Source of the DNA: JAPLJM01 sp963708515
GTDB lineage: Bacteria; Desulfobacterota; Syntrophia; Syntrophales; Fen-1087
Direction: 5' to 3'
DNA length: 64,000 nt
NCBI GenBank assembly: GCA_963708515.1
Contig: CAVPSX010000023.1
Location: 62,001 to 126,000 of the forward strand
Program-made: the position numbers and the translations under genes
Shown: positions 28,209 through 38,703 of the stretch, piece by piece
How positions within the stretch are numbered: the stretch's first letter is position 1
Layout of the letters: the number at the start of each line of letters is the position of its first letter
Notes under the pieces: model-generated
Database searches by the model: none
What the model was told of the DNA's origin: nothing
Seen by the model: only the letters and a program-made list of their open reading frames with translations

Positions 28209-30264
28209 TCAGGAAAGAAAGGAGAGGGTCCGGCTCCGATCCTTGAGCTCGGCGAGTTTTCCCTTGTTCCAGCCGGATACCCGGCTGAAATACTGGGTAA
28301 TTCTGGCGATGCCTTCCACGGCCGGGGATCCGCAGGAAGGACAGGTTGCATGAAGTCCGTCCGCCGTGTTTTGACAGGCATGACAGCTTGTAAAATCAGG
28401 CGACAGGAGTACCCGGCGATTCTGTGTTTCATGAAAGACCCTCAGGATAAACACGGCCAGCTCTTCCGCCGCGGGCCGCTGATCCCCGAGCCAGAAATGG
28501 GTAATCGCGTTGGACCCGATCATCGGATGGAATTCACCCTCCCGGGCGGCTTTGTCCATGGGGTTGAGAGGGGCCGAGCAATTCATGTGCGTGGAATTGG
28601 TATAATAGATCTCCCCCCTCGCAATGCTGCCTTTGACCTGATGGCCCGCCTCCGGCGAAAAATATCTCAGATCCAGGCGCGCAAAACGGTGCGTCGTGGT
28701 CTCTGCCGGCGTCTGTTCCAGCACGAAGCGCAGATCGTATTGATTTGCCAGGCTGGTCGGCCTCGTCCTTGATATGCTTAATGACGCGCAAACCAAAGTC
28801 CAGGGCCTCCCTCGACGCATGCATTTCCTGCCCCCGGTGAATCCGGACCAGTTCATTGAGCCCCGCCATGCCGATGAGATAGCAGGCATGCCCCATTCTC
28901 AGGTAGGGCGCCCCGTCCCGGTTCATGGTCAGGATGGACAGGGGGCCCTGATCGCCGTGGGAAAGCAGCTTTTCCATGAAGTCTTTCTTCTGGACATGGG
29001 CCCGGGCCGCCCGGTCCAGCAGCTCCGACAGAAGCAGGAACAGCCGGCGGCTGTCCGCGCCGGCCTTGTAACCCAGGCGCGGCAGATTCAGCGTGATGCT
29101 CTGGATGGCTGCGGTCCGCATCTTCCAGGGCGCCGGCATCTCGTCGGGACGCGCAGCCGTTTCCCGCGACGCCTTCAATGGAAGGTCTTCGCGGTCGAAG
29201 ATAAAGCAGGGATTGCCTTTTTCGATGGCCGCCCCGCAGACATGTTCAAGGAACGCCTCATGGCCCGCCGTCCGGAAGAACTGCGACGTCAGGTGAACCA
29301 GGGGACGCGGAAAGATGAAGGGTTTTCCCGTGGCGTCGCCCTTCCTGAAGACGTCAATAATGGCCCAGATCATGCGCTTTGCGTCCGCTTCATACTCCCC
29401 GTAGGTTTTGCCGGTGTATTCGCCGCCCGGCCCGATCGCCGGCGTATCGGCAAGATATGGCGGAGGATCCCAGTGCAGGTGAATATCCGTAAACATGACC
29501 TGCCCGCCGCGGGCGGCGGTCAGTTGTGAAAACTCGTAGATCAGCATCTGGGCAAACTGCCGGATATCCTTGTCGCTCATTCCGCCCAGATAGGGGGCAA
29601 AGGAATAATTGACCGCGCTCCAGTCGATCATCCCGGCGCAGTGCCCCTGCAGCATGGCCCCGAAACGCACCATGTGGGCCAGAAGGACCTCGGCGTGCCT
29701 GGCCGGTTTGGCCACCGTCAGCGAATGCGGCAGATTCAATCCGAATTTCTTGAGATATTCGAGGGACTGGCTGGAGCTGTAGATCCGGTCGATAAATCCG
29801 AGACCGTGGATGTGGAAATCCCCGGTGATATGGGCGTCTCCGATGTCCTGTGAAAAAACATCATGCAGCGCGTACTCCCGTTTGATGCCTTCGGCCAGGA
29901 CGAGATTCGTCCCTTCCGGACCATGGGGGACATTGGCGCTCTCCCTGTTCTGCAGGAAGATCAGTTGCCGGACGTCGTAGAGCGGAAAGCCGATCAGGGC
30001 ATGCATGCGCCGGGCATGGTCGAGCCCGCGCTCGATCAGCTTCGCGTCCACAAGCTCGCGGATGAGCGGGGTGGTCAGCTGGCTGATGCCGGACCGGACG
30101 ATCTGTTTTTCCACCTCCCGGCTGATCTCCTCCGCCGTATCGCCGTCGATGTTCGTTTCACGGATCAGCGCCTCCACGATGCGCCGGCGGTCCCAGCGCA
30201 CCACGTCTTCTGCGGATGTTCGGACAAAGAGGGTCAGGTCGGTCGTATCATCGGGTGCGATCAT
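28209..30264 (-). CDS. nrdD: Anaerobic ribonucleoside-triphosphate reductase, one frameshift
   Basis: This oxygen-sensitive class III reductase makes deoxyribonucleotides with a glycyl radical. An N-terminal ATP-cone domain (FVRTSAEDVVRWDRRRIVEA) precedes the catalytic barrel. The C-terminus has the zinc site CHAC...CPSC and the glycyl-radical motif ITQYFSRVSGWNKGKL, with the radical Gly in RVSGW. One extra C near 28755 splits the frame between KHIKDEADQ and ANQYDLRFVLEQ. Without it the protein is 684 residues. The start ATG overlaps the HD gene stop as ATGA. The activating enzyme nrdG is not in this window. Confidence 0.93.
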
Positions 30265-31691
30265 AGGTTGGTCTTGAGGCCTTCGTCCCGGTCGCTCAGC
30301 ATTTTTTCGGCGGCCTGCGAGAGCTCGGCATCGTACTGATGGCTGTGGGAAAAAACCCGGAAATGCACGACCCGGGCCGGGATGTACCGGTAGAGATCCT
30401 TCAGGGGCTCCGGGGAGGTCTTGCCGGTCATGGGGTTATAAATATTCACGCGTTTCTCCGTCTGGGCCATGGGATTGAGCGGACGCGGATCCTGGGTGGC
30501 CAGATCGACGCGAAAGTCCATTTTTCTCAGTGATGCGGGCAGGGATTTCCGGAGCTGCCGCTCATAGTCGCCCGCCGTGGAAAAGTTCATGCCGCGCTGG
30601 AGCTGATCCATCGACATTTCCGTGGAAAAGGACATTTTCCACTTGACCTGCCGGTTATAGAGCTTCTCCCATTCCCGGCCCAGTTTCCGTTTTTTCGGGT
30701 CCGCGCTCGCCGGCCACCGGCGCACCTCCTGGAACAGGCGCCACTCGTCGCAGGCCAGATAGTCATCCAGCCGCTCGCTGGGATTCCCCGGCAGGATGAG
30801 GTTCAGGGTATCCCGGAAGATTTCCTGCAGGTGCAGGTCCAGCGCCCGCGTCGTCCGGTGAAAATAGACATTGGTGTAGAGGTTCAGGCGGGCATTCAGA
30901 AAGCGGTTGAGCGCCGAGATTCCCGCCTGATGCAGCGTCAGCCCGTCCCGCGTGAAAAAACTGTAAAACCTGAGCCGGGCGATATCCACCATATCGAGGG
31001 AAAAGCCCGTCATATAGGCGTCCCGCTGGACATAATCCAGGTTGTCCACCGTATAAATCCCCGAGAAAAGCTGCCGCAGGAGCTGCAGCCATCTGGGCCG
31101 GACATCCGCGCTTTTTCCGGGCGCCCGGATCAGATAGGCGATCTGGCCCGGATCAAGGGATTCCCCGGCGGCAAATGAGCCGTTCGGACTTCTGGCAATC
31201 TGCCGGATCATGCGGCCCAGCCTCCGCATGATGATCTGCTGGCCCAGCACCTCGTGGGTCAGGCGGTACTGATCCAGAAAATGGTCGTCAAAAAAATGAG
31301 CGTAAGGCCCGTGCCCGACGTCATGCAGCAGGCCGGCAAGCCGCAGCAGCTCTTCCACATAATTCGCCGAAGGCGCTTCGGGGCAGACATCGCAGAGGCT
31401 CGGATAGAGCGTTTTGCCGAATTCACCGGCCACGTGCATCGTGCCCAGGGAATGCTGAAAACGGCTGTGCTCGGCGGCGGGATAGACCCAGCGGGCGCTC
31501 TGCAACTGGCCGATGCGCCGCAGCCGCTGGAGCCAGGGAGAATCCAGCACATCCTTTTCCGTCCGCTCCGGCGAACCATCGCCCATCGGCACCGTAAAGC
31601 AGGCGTACTGATGGATCGGATCGGCGATCAGGGCGTTTCCCTGATAGATTTTCACATATTCCGGGATTTTCTTTTTCATGCGCGCAGACAT
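30261..31691 (-). CDS. HD-domain phosphohydrolase
   Basis: This is a 476-residue metal-dependent hydrolase of the HD superfamily, of the type annotated as dGTPase-like. H-x-RFQHSLGT near residue 77 and LLHDVGHGPYAH supply the metal ligands, and a later aspartate lies in NLDYVQRDAYM. It belongs with SAMHD1/YwfO-like proteins whose known members hydrolyse dNTPs. The substrate here is inferred. It is translationally coupled to nrdD by an ATGA overlap, which supports a role in nucleotide pools. ATG 31691 or 31679 may be the start. Confidence 0.85.
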   Translation of the reverse strand: MSARMKKKIPEYVKIYQGNALIADPIHQYACFTVPMGDGSPERTEKDVLDSPWLQRLRRIGQLQSARWVYPAAEHSRFQHSLGTMHVAGEFGKTLYPSLCDVCPEAPSANYVEELLRLAGLLHDVGHGPYAHFFDDHFLDQYRLTHEVLGQQIIMRRLGRMIRQIARSPNGSFAAGESLDPGQIAYLIRAPGKSADVRPRWLQLLRQLFSGIYTVDNLDYVQRDAYMTGFSLDMVDIARLRFYSFFTRDGLTLHQAGISALNRFLNARLNLYTNVYFHRTTRALDLHLQEIFRDTLNLILPGNPSERLDDYLACDEWRLFQEVRRWPASADPKKRKLGREWEKLYNRQVKWKMSFSTEMSMDQLQRGMNFSTAGDYERQLRKSLPASLRKMDFRVDLATQDPRPLNPMAQTEKRVNIYNPMTGKTSPEPLKDLYRYIPARVVHFRVFSHSHQYDAELSQAAEKMLSDRDEGLKTNL

Positions 31692-31729
31692 ACCTTATTT
31701 GCCGCCAAATATCAAATCCCGATTTCACC

Positions 31730-31758
31730 TTGACAGAGTGCGCGGCCTTGCGTAAGCT
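31730..31758 (+). promoter_or_regulatory. Possible promoter for the SPFH gene
   Basis: TTGACA (31730-31735) and TAAGCT (31753-31758) are 17 bp apart, 49 bp before the SPFH start. The -10 match is weak. Confidence 0.35.
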
Positions 31759-31807
31759 TCGCCGGTATCAAATAACCAACACCGACCGCACAGGAGGGAC
31801 GTGAATC

Positions 31808-32941
31808 ATGGCAACCGACAACATCGTTTTTCTGGAAGTCATCGAATGGTTTAGACGATCAGGCAAAGAACTGGTTCACCGGATTCCCGGGAAGGGTTCC
31901 GGCGAAATCAAGTTCGGCGCCCAGTTGACCGTCCGGGAAAGTCAGGCCGCCGTTTTCTTCTATAACGGGCGGGCTTTCGACGCCTTCGGCCCGGGCCGGC
32001 ACACCCTCAAAACGGCCAACATCCCCATCCTGACCAAGGTGTTGAGCCTCCCCTGGGGCATGACCAGCCCCCTGCGCGCGGAGGTCTATTTCACAAGCAT
32101 GAAGGTCTTCCCCAATCTGAAGTGGGGCACCCGGGACCCGGTGGCTTTCCGGGATGCCGAGCTGGGGCTGATCCGGCTGCGGGCCTTCGGCATGTTCAAT
32201 ATCCGGATTCTTCAGCCCGTGCTTTTCATCAACAGCCTCGTGGGAACGCAGGGCGTCTATACCACCGAAGAGGTTGAAGAATACCTGAGCCGGGTCATCG
32301 TTTCCCGGTTCAACGATTTCATGGGCGAAAACCTCGATACGATCTTCAATCTGCCGGCCCGGTACAATGAATTTTCGGAGGACCTGAAAAAATTGCTCCA
32401 GGATGAATTCAGCCGGTTCGGTCTGGGGCTGACCGATCTGTATATCAACGCGATCACACCGCCGCCGGACGTGCAAAAGGCGATTGACGACAAGAGCCGG
32501 CTGGGCGTTTTTGACGATCTGAACAAACTCATCAAGATGAAGGCGGCCATGGCCATGGAAACAGCCTCGCAGGCACAGGGGGAGGCCGGCGCGGGCATGG
32601 GCCTGGGCATGGGTTTCATGATGCCGGCCATGTTTGCCGACGCATTCCGGGGCGGAGCCCCGACCCAGGGGCTGCAGGCCGAGCCGGCGGAAATCACGTG
32701 CCCGGACTGCCGGCAGGGGATTCCGCGTGATGCCAGATTCTGTCATCTCTGCGGCCATCAGATCCTGGTCTTCCAGAAATGCGCCCGGTGCGGCAAGAAT
32801 CTTCCGGCCAAAGCCCAATTCTGCGTCCAGTGCGGCTCTCCCGTGGAAGCGAAACCGCAGGCCAGAACCTGTGCAAAATGCGGATATGACAATATCTTCA
32901 ACGCCGCCTTCTGCAACCAGTGCGGCGAACGGATCTCATAA
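31808..32941 (+). CDS. SPFH-domain protein with C-terminal zinc ribbons
   Basis: This is a 377-residue protein. The first 240 residues match the SPFH family branch sometimes named virion core protein or YdjI-like (FFYNGRAFDAFGPGRHTL, LPWGMTSPLRAEVYF, GLTDLYINAITPPPDVQ). A Met/Gly-rich hinge follows, then three zinc-ribbon units with paired C-x2-C knuckles (CPDC/CHLC, CARC/CVQC, CAKC/CNQC). No signal peptide is seen, so it is probably cytoplasmic and membrane-associated. CAGGAGG precedes ATG 31808. Its function is not established. Confidence 0.85.
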   Translation: MATDNIVFLEVIEWFRRSGKELVHRIPGKGSGEIKFGAQLTVRESQAAVFFYNGRAFDAFGPGRHTLKTANIPILTKVLSLPWGMTSPLRAEVYFTSMKVFPNLKWGTRDPVAFRDAELGLIRLRAFGMFNIRILQPVLFINSLVGTQGVYTTEEVEEYLSRVIVSRFNDFMGENLDTIFNLPARYNEFSEDLKKLLQDEFSRFGLGLTDLYINAITPPPDVQKAIDDKSRLGVFDDLNKLIKMKAAMAMETASQAQGEAGAGMGLGMGFMMPAMFADAFRGGAPTQGLQAEPAEITCPDCRQGIPRDARFCHLCGHQILVFQKCARCGKNLPAKAQFCVQCGSPVEAKPQARTCAKCGYDNIFNAAFCNQCGERIS

Positions 32942-32967
32942 CGTTAATTTTTTCTGAGTTATTTCGC

Positions 32968-32995
32968 TTGACATTGGAAGAAAAATTACTCTAAT
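32968..32995 (+). promoter_or_regulatory. Sigma-70 type promoter for tpsB
   Basis: TTGACA (32968-32973) and TCTAAT (32990-32995) are 16 bp apart, 55 bp before the tpsB start. It probably drives tpsB and at least the first tpsA, since only 25 bp separate these two genes. Confidence 0.6.
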
Positions 32996-33050
32996 GCATC
33001 ATCAACAAACAAGGTTACTTCCCATCCATTAATTCTATTTGAGGCCGACC

Positions 33051-34676
33051 ATGAATGTATTGTTGAGGGTCCTTCTCCTGCCTGTTCTCCTGTCCATGGC
33101 TTTTCCGGTTTTCGCTCAGGAGCAGGTCGTTGTTCCCCGTTTTGCCGTCAATCAGTACGTGGTCACGGGTGACACCATTCTCGGCGCGGCCCGGATCGCG
33201 GCGCTGGTCAAGCCCTTCACCGGCCCCGACCGCGATTTCGGGGATGTGCAGCAGGCGCTCGAGGCGCTCGAGGCAGCCTACCGGAGCGAGGGATACAACT
33301 CGGTGACGGTCGTCCTGCCGGAGCAGGAGCTCAAGGGGGGAGATGTCCTCATCAAGGTCATCGAATCCAAAATCGCAAACATTTCCGTCGAGGGGAACAA
33401 GCATTTCAGCACCGCCAACATTTTAGCCGGGTTTCCGACCCTGGAGAAGGGGAAGTCTCCCCTGGTCCACAAGGTTTCCCAGAACCTGCGCGTCGTCAAC
33501 GAGAACCCGGCCAAGAAGGCGACACTGCAACTGCAGAACGGCGCAAACGAGGACGAGCTCAACGCCGTCCTGAAGATCAACGACGAAAAACCCTGGCGGC
33601 TGGGGCTTACCTTCGACAACACCGGCAACAAATCCACCGGCGATTACCGCCTCGGCCTGATCGGCCAGCACTTCAACCTTTTCAACCGCGATCACGTGGG
33701 GACGGTCCAGTTCATCACCTCCCCGGACAAAACGGACAAGGTCGTCAGCTACAGCGCGTCCTACCGGATCCCGATCTACCGCTTCGGCGATTCGGTGGAC
33801 ATCTTCGGGGGCTACTCGGACGTGGACTCCGGCACCATGCAGATCAACCTCGGCGATGCCACGGCCAGCTTTCCTTCCAACATCACCTCCAGCGGCAAGG
33901 GGATCGTCTCCGGCATCCGGTACAACTACAACCTGCGCCGTCTCGGCGAGTACGAGCACAGGCTGGTGGGGGGGCTGGATTACCGCCGCTACGAGGATAA
34001 ACTGGCGATGCTGTACGAAGACATCACGAGCGCCAACAACACCACGGTGACCGTTCATCCGTTGAGCCTGATCTACAACGGCGCGCTCAGCTTCGGGGGG
34101 GGCGATGCCGGCTTCTACTTCGGGGTGGTCCGCAATGACGGCTGGGGCGGCAGCGAGCAGTCGGACTTCGACAGACAGCCGGGCCAGCCGCCCGTGGATT
34201 ACACCATCCTTCGTTTCGGCGTCAGCGCGGGTCACGCCTTTCTGGGCGACTGGCAGTTCCGGCTGCTGGCCAACGGCCAGTACACCGGCAGCGCGCTGAT
34301 CTCCGGCGAGCAGTTCGGGTTCGGCGGAAGCGCCGGAGGGCGCGGCTACCAGGAGCGCGAGGTCGCGGGCGACCAGGGGTATGCCGGCACGGCGGAGATC
34401 TACACGCCCGACCTGGCCCGCATTTTTTCCATCCCCGGGGCCGGGCTGCGGCTGCTGGGATTCTATGACGCCGGCGTCACCTTCAGGAACCATCCCCTCC
34501 CCGGGGAGAACCACCGGAAAGAGCCTTCCTCCACGGGGGCCGGGCTGCGGATGAGCTAGTCGAAATATTTTATTTTTGCCCTGGACTGGGGCTACGCCCT
34601 GCATTCGCTGCCGGGCATAGGCGCCACGCGGTCGGGGGACAGCAAGGTTCACTTCAGGGCGATGCTTTCGTTTTGA
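33051..34676 (+). CDS. Two-partner secretion transporter TpsB (ShlB/FhaC/HecB), in-frame TAG
   Basis: This is an outer-membrane beta-barrel of the Omp85 superfamily that exports TpsA exoproteins. It has a signal peptide (1-22, ending PVFAQ), a POTRA domain (about 28-105), a second small domain with VEGNKHFSTANILAGFP, and a 16-strand barrel with the L6 motif GGRGYQERE near residue 430. At 34557-34559 a TAG interrupts the frame after GAGLRMS. The same frame continues for 38 codons (KYFIFALDWGYALHSL ... HFRAMLSF) to TGA at 34676. That tail ends in Phe as barrel proteins should, so the TAG probably replaces a Tyr codon. The stop may be an error, a nonsense mutation or a recoded amber. Confidence 0.9.
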
Positions 34677-34701
34677 CAGAGCAGACAGGAGGTTTGAGCC
34701 C

Positions 34702-37700
34702 ATGAAACCGATCCATCGGATGCGGATATTGAAGCGCCTGCGGGGAGGACTCGGCACAGCCGTGCTGCTGGGGATCCTGATCCCCCAACTGGCGGTTGCC
34801 AACCCGCTCGGCCCGCAGGTCATAAGCGGCCAGGCGAGCTTCGCCACACAGGGCAAGACCCTGTCCGTCACCAACAGCGACCGGGCCATCATCAACTGGC
34901 GGGACTTCTCCATCGCGGGCGGCGAGATCACCCGCTTCATCCAGCCCACCGCCACGAGCGCCGTGCTGAACCGGGTCGTCGGCAACAACCCGAGCGCCAT
35001 TTACGGCGCCCTGCAGTCCAACGGCCGGGTCTATCTGGTGAACTCAAACGGCATCTTCATCGGCCCCAGCGCCACGATCGACGTCAAAAGCCTTGTGGCC
35101 TCCACGCTCAACATCACGGACAACGACTTTAAGGCCGGGAAAATCAACTTCAGCGGCGGGCCGCTTGCCGGCAGGATCGAAAACCAGGGGGCGATCCGCA
35201 CGCCCGCGGGCGGCAGCATCTACCTGATCGCCCCGGATGTCACCAACAGCGGCGTCATCCATGCCCCCAACGGCGACATCCTGCTGGCCGCCGGGCAGCA
35301 GGTCAGCCTTGTCGAGAGCACGACGCCCGAGATCGCCGTCGTCGTCAGCGCCCCCGGGAACGAGGTCCTGAACCTCGGCCGGATCATCGCGGAGGCGGGC
35401 AGGATCGGCATCTACGGCGGCCTCATCCGGCACCGGGGGGTCGTCAGCGCCGACAGCGCGGTCGTGGACAAGACCGGCGCCGTTTACTTCCGGGCGACGA
35501 AGGACATCACGTTTGACAAGGACAGCATGACCACCGCCAACGGACCCAAGGGCGGCAGCATCACCGTGCAATCAACAGAGGGCACGACGCTGGTGTCGGG
35601 AAACATTGAGGCCAAAGGGCAGCAGCGACAAGGGCGGCACGATCCAGCTCCTCGGCACCCGGGTCGGTGTCATCGACGCGGCGCAGATCGACGCCTCCGG
35701 CGAGAACGGGGGCGGCACGGTGCTCGTCGGCGGCGACTACCAGGGCAAGAACCCCGCCGTGCAGAACGCCGACGGAACGTACTTTGGAAAGGATGCGAGT
35801 CATCAAGGCGGATGCCGTCGCCAGAGCGGCGACGGCGGGAAGGTGATCCTGTGGGCGGAACGAGGCGACCGGGCATATGGCAGCATCAGTGCCAGGGGAG
35901 GCGCGGAGTCTGCGGCAACGGCGGGTTCATGGAGACGTCGCGGACATTATCTGGACGTTGCCGGAGCAGGCATAGACGCAGCCGCGCCCAAGGGCAATCC
36001 CGGCACGTGGCTGCTTGACCCTTATAATGTCAGCATCTCAACGGCGACCACAGGAGGGGGCATTTTTTCTGGTACTAATCCGGATATCTGGACACCCAAT
36101 GCAACGGGCTCAAATATTTTGAACACCGATATATCCGGCAAGCTCAATGCCGGTACCAGTGTGACAGTCGATGCGTCAAGCGGCGTTGGTAGTGAGGCCG
36201 GCAACATTAGCGTTACGGGCGCAATAGACTGGACAACCGCAAGTTCGCTGAAGCTTTATACTGATAACAATATATTCATCGGTGCGTATATTAGAAACAC
36301 CGGTACGGGGTGCCCTCACCTTCAAAACGCTCAACCCGGACGGTGCGATTACACAGGGAGCTGATAATACACAGAGAATTGAAATTCGCCAGGCTGGAAC
36401 TGCTTCCGCGGTTCATATACGCTATGTACTAATAGCTCAAATAAAATCGGCACGCTTGCGGGAAATGTCCGTGATGTCACTCTGACAAACAACGGCAACC
36501 TCACTATCGGAACAGTGAACACCACCGGACTGACCGCATAATATTACTTTACATCGATTTGACTGCCAGAATATCGGAGGCAATATTACCGTCGGTGACC
36601 TGCGTCTATTACTCGGCGCGCCGCCGGGTAACGCTACCTCAAGCTGGAATGTCCCAGCGGGAGGGATACAAACCAACAGTAGTATGTCTGCGACGGGGAC
36701 TGTTGAGATCAGAGGTGCCACACGGGATACAGGATCGGCGGCAATATCAGCAACAAGTTCGGGATACGCTGATTTAGAGAAGCACCGGGGGGGGATCGTG
36801 ATCGGCAGCAATATCCATGGGGAGAGAGGGGGTAAATATCCTGAGCGCCGCCGGCGGCGCCATAACCAGACCCCGCCGGCAGAGGTCTCCGGCCCCTACA
36901 TTTCGGCCGACGCAGTCAACGGAATCGGTCCACTCAAGACGGTAGTCGGTGAAATTAACATGTCGAACTCTGGCACAGGAGACATTAACATAACAAACAC
37001 GGGAGCTTTGAATATTTTTACGCTTCGAAAACACGGCTTCAGCCCCCGTTCTGGGCAAGATCCTGATTAACAACACGGGGCCTGTAACGACCAGTGATGC
37101 AAATACCATCTTTGCATACGGGGATGTTACGATCAGAGCCAACAGCCCCCTGACGATCGGCAGCGGTGGTGTGACAGCCGCAGCGGTAATATCTATCTCT
37201 CGGCGGGGCGCGACCGGACCGGGCGTGACAACGGATATCATGACCCTGAACGGCGGACCTGGATGCGGGAGGATATGTCACACTAAGGGCAGGCAATGAA
37301 ATCATTGAGAATCGGAGATCTTCGCCGGCGGGAAGATTACCAAAACGCCCAACCTGAACGTAGAACCCGCCCCCGCCCTGACCTGCCCGACGGGCCAGCA
37401 ACTGGTGGGCGGTGTCTGCCAGCCCATCACCTGCCCCTCAGGACAGCAACTGGTGGGCGCGTCTGCCAGCCCATCACGTGCCCGACAGGCCAGCAACTGG
37501 TGGGCAGCACCTGCCAGCCCATCACGTGCCCGACAGGCCAGCAACTGGTGGGCAATCTCTGTCAGCCGATCATCTGCACCGGCGGCCAGGTGCTGGTCGG
37601 TAATCTCTGCACCTGCCCCGGCGGCCAGGTGTTTATCGGCGCCGGCTGCCAGTGCCCGGCAGGCACCATCGACTATGCGGGCGCCTGCAAGACACCCAGC

Positions 37701-37885
37701 ATCGTGCCCGGAACAGGCTCCGGCACGGTCATCTACTTCCCCGTTACGGAGGAACTGAGGCAACCGCTTCAGGTTCTGGTGAACTCAATTATCGATACGG
37801 TGGATCCGTCCCTTTTCAGGACCTCAGGTTCACCGGCTGGAGCGCTGTTGATGGACTCAAACCCAAGAAGAACTATTGCAATTAA
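34702..37885 (+). pseudogene. TpsA-type exoprotein, copy 1, multiply frameshifted
   Basis: This is a filamentous haemagglutinin-like secreted adhesin. It has a long basic signal peptide (MKPIHRMRILKRLRGGLG to AVA-NP) and the TPS domain with QVISGQASF, AIINWRDFSI, NSNGIFIGPSA and TIDVKSLVASTLNI. It reads openly to about 35620, where AAAGGG replaces the AAAGG of copies 2 and 3 and shifts the frame. Several further indels follow (near 35800, 35910, 36310, 36410, 37460 and 37845). The middle resembles copy 3 (GTWLLDPYNVSISTATTGGG). The cysteine-rich C-terminus ends KKNYCN at 37885. As written it would make only about 320 residues. Confidence 0.8.
37381..37571 (+). repeat. 48-bp coding repeat, four units (copy 1)
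   Basis: Four units of 16 codons encode variants of TCPTGQQLVGSTCQPI. Unit 2 lacks one base, which breaks the frame. The same array occurs in the other two tpsA copies. Confidence 0.85.
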
Positions 37886-38572
37886 GCTGACATTGGCCCT
37901 GCTGGTTTTTCTGGCGCCGATATTCCCGGCCTGGGGGGCCGAGCCGGCCGGAACGGTCACCCATCTCAGCGGCCCCCTGATGGCGAAGAAGGCGGACGGC
38001 AGCGTCCGGCGCTGTACATCAATTCCGCGGTGGAAGAGGGGGATGTGCTGATCACGGAGAAGCGGACCTATGCGCGGCTCAAGATGCGCGACAACAGCGA
38101 TATCACGCTGCGCCCCAATGCGCATTTCAAGGTGGATCAGTTCGTTTTCGACAAGGACCGTCCCGGCGAGGACCGGTCGTTCTACAACCTGACCAAGGGC
38201 GGCATGCGGACGGTCACCGGGCTGATCGGAAAACGCGGGAATATGGACGCCTACCGCCTGACCACGCCGACGGCCGTCGCCGGTATCAGAGGCACGGGCT
38301 TCGGCGCCACCTTCTGCAATCAGGATTGCGGAATGCTGCCCGACGGCCTGTATATCGAGGTTTTCGAGGGTGCGATCATCGTTTACAACAAGGCGGGGTC
38401 GCGGATTTACACCGTGGGGCAGTACGGATATGTGTCGGGGCCGGACGGGGCGCCGGTGCTGCTGCCCAAAGAGCCTGGACTTCCGCCGTTCTCGCTGCCG
38501 CCTTCCGTGCCGCCCCTGACATTCGGCCCCGCAGGACCGATGCCCGGGCCGCCGGGATGTGAGGTGAGGTAA
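37851..38572 (+). pseudogene. Secreted FecR-domain protein, copy 1, one frameshift
   Basis: This is the same protein as the intact copy 2, with a signal peptide and one FecR domain. It lacks one G near 38010 (GTCCGGCGC instead of GTCCGGGCGC), which splits the frame after KKADGSVR. Restoring the base gives 240 residues identical in type to copy 2. The start ATG overlaps the end of tpsA copy 1 by 35 bp. The downstream part from VEEGDVLITEKRTYARL to GPPGCEVR is open. Confidence 0.8.
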
Positions 38573-38703
38573 GATCAGTTTGCCGCCTCAAGGGCCGCAA
38601 CCATGGGCCTGTTCAATATTTTCATCGAGAAAGCGGCCGTCCTTTTGACGGGCTTTCTCTCTTCAAAGGCTTCCAGATACAGGCAGACAGGAGGTTTGAG
38701 CCC
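38573..38703 (+). repeat. Inter-module spacer 1 with htpX 3' remnant
   Basis: This 131-bp spacer is repeated without visible change at 42506-42636. Its first 30 bases (CAGTTTGCCGCCTCAAGGGC then CGCAA) match the 3' end of htpX at 46258 onward, apart from three extra bases, and on the minus strand encode VAALEAAN-stop. A hairpin (GAGAAAGC/GCTTTCTC with GCCGTC/GACGG inside) follows at about 38625-38660. A 34-codon frame starting ATG 38604 ends in an ATGA overlap with tpsA. AGGAGG lies before tpsA copy 2. Confidence 0.75.

Noticed and set aside
33423..35000. 525-codon minus-strand frame across tpsB and the start of tpsA
   Set aside because: It spans two real genes and the gap between them, and has low-complexity Ala/Val/Asp text typical of antisense frames. 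The similar frames opposite copies 2 and 3 are rejected for the same reason.
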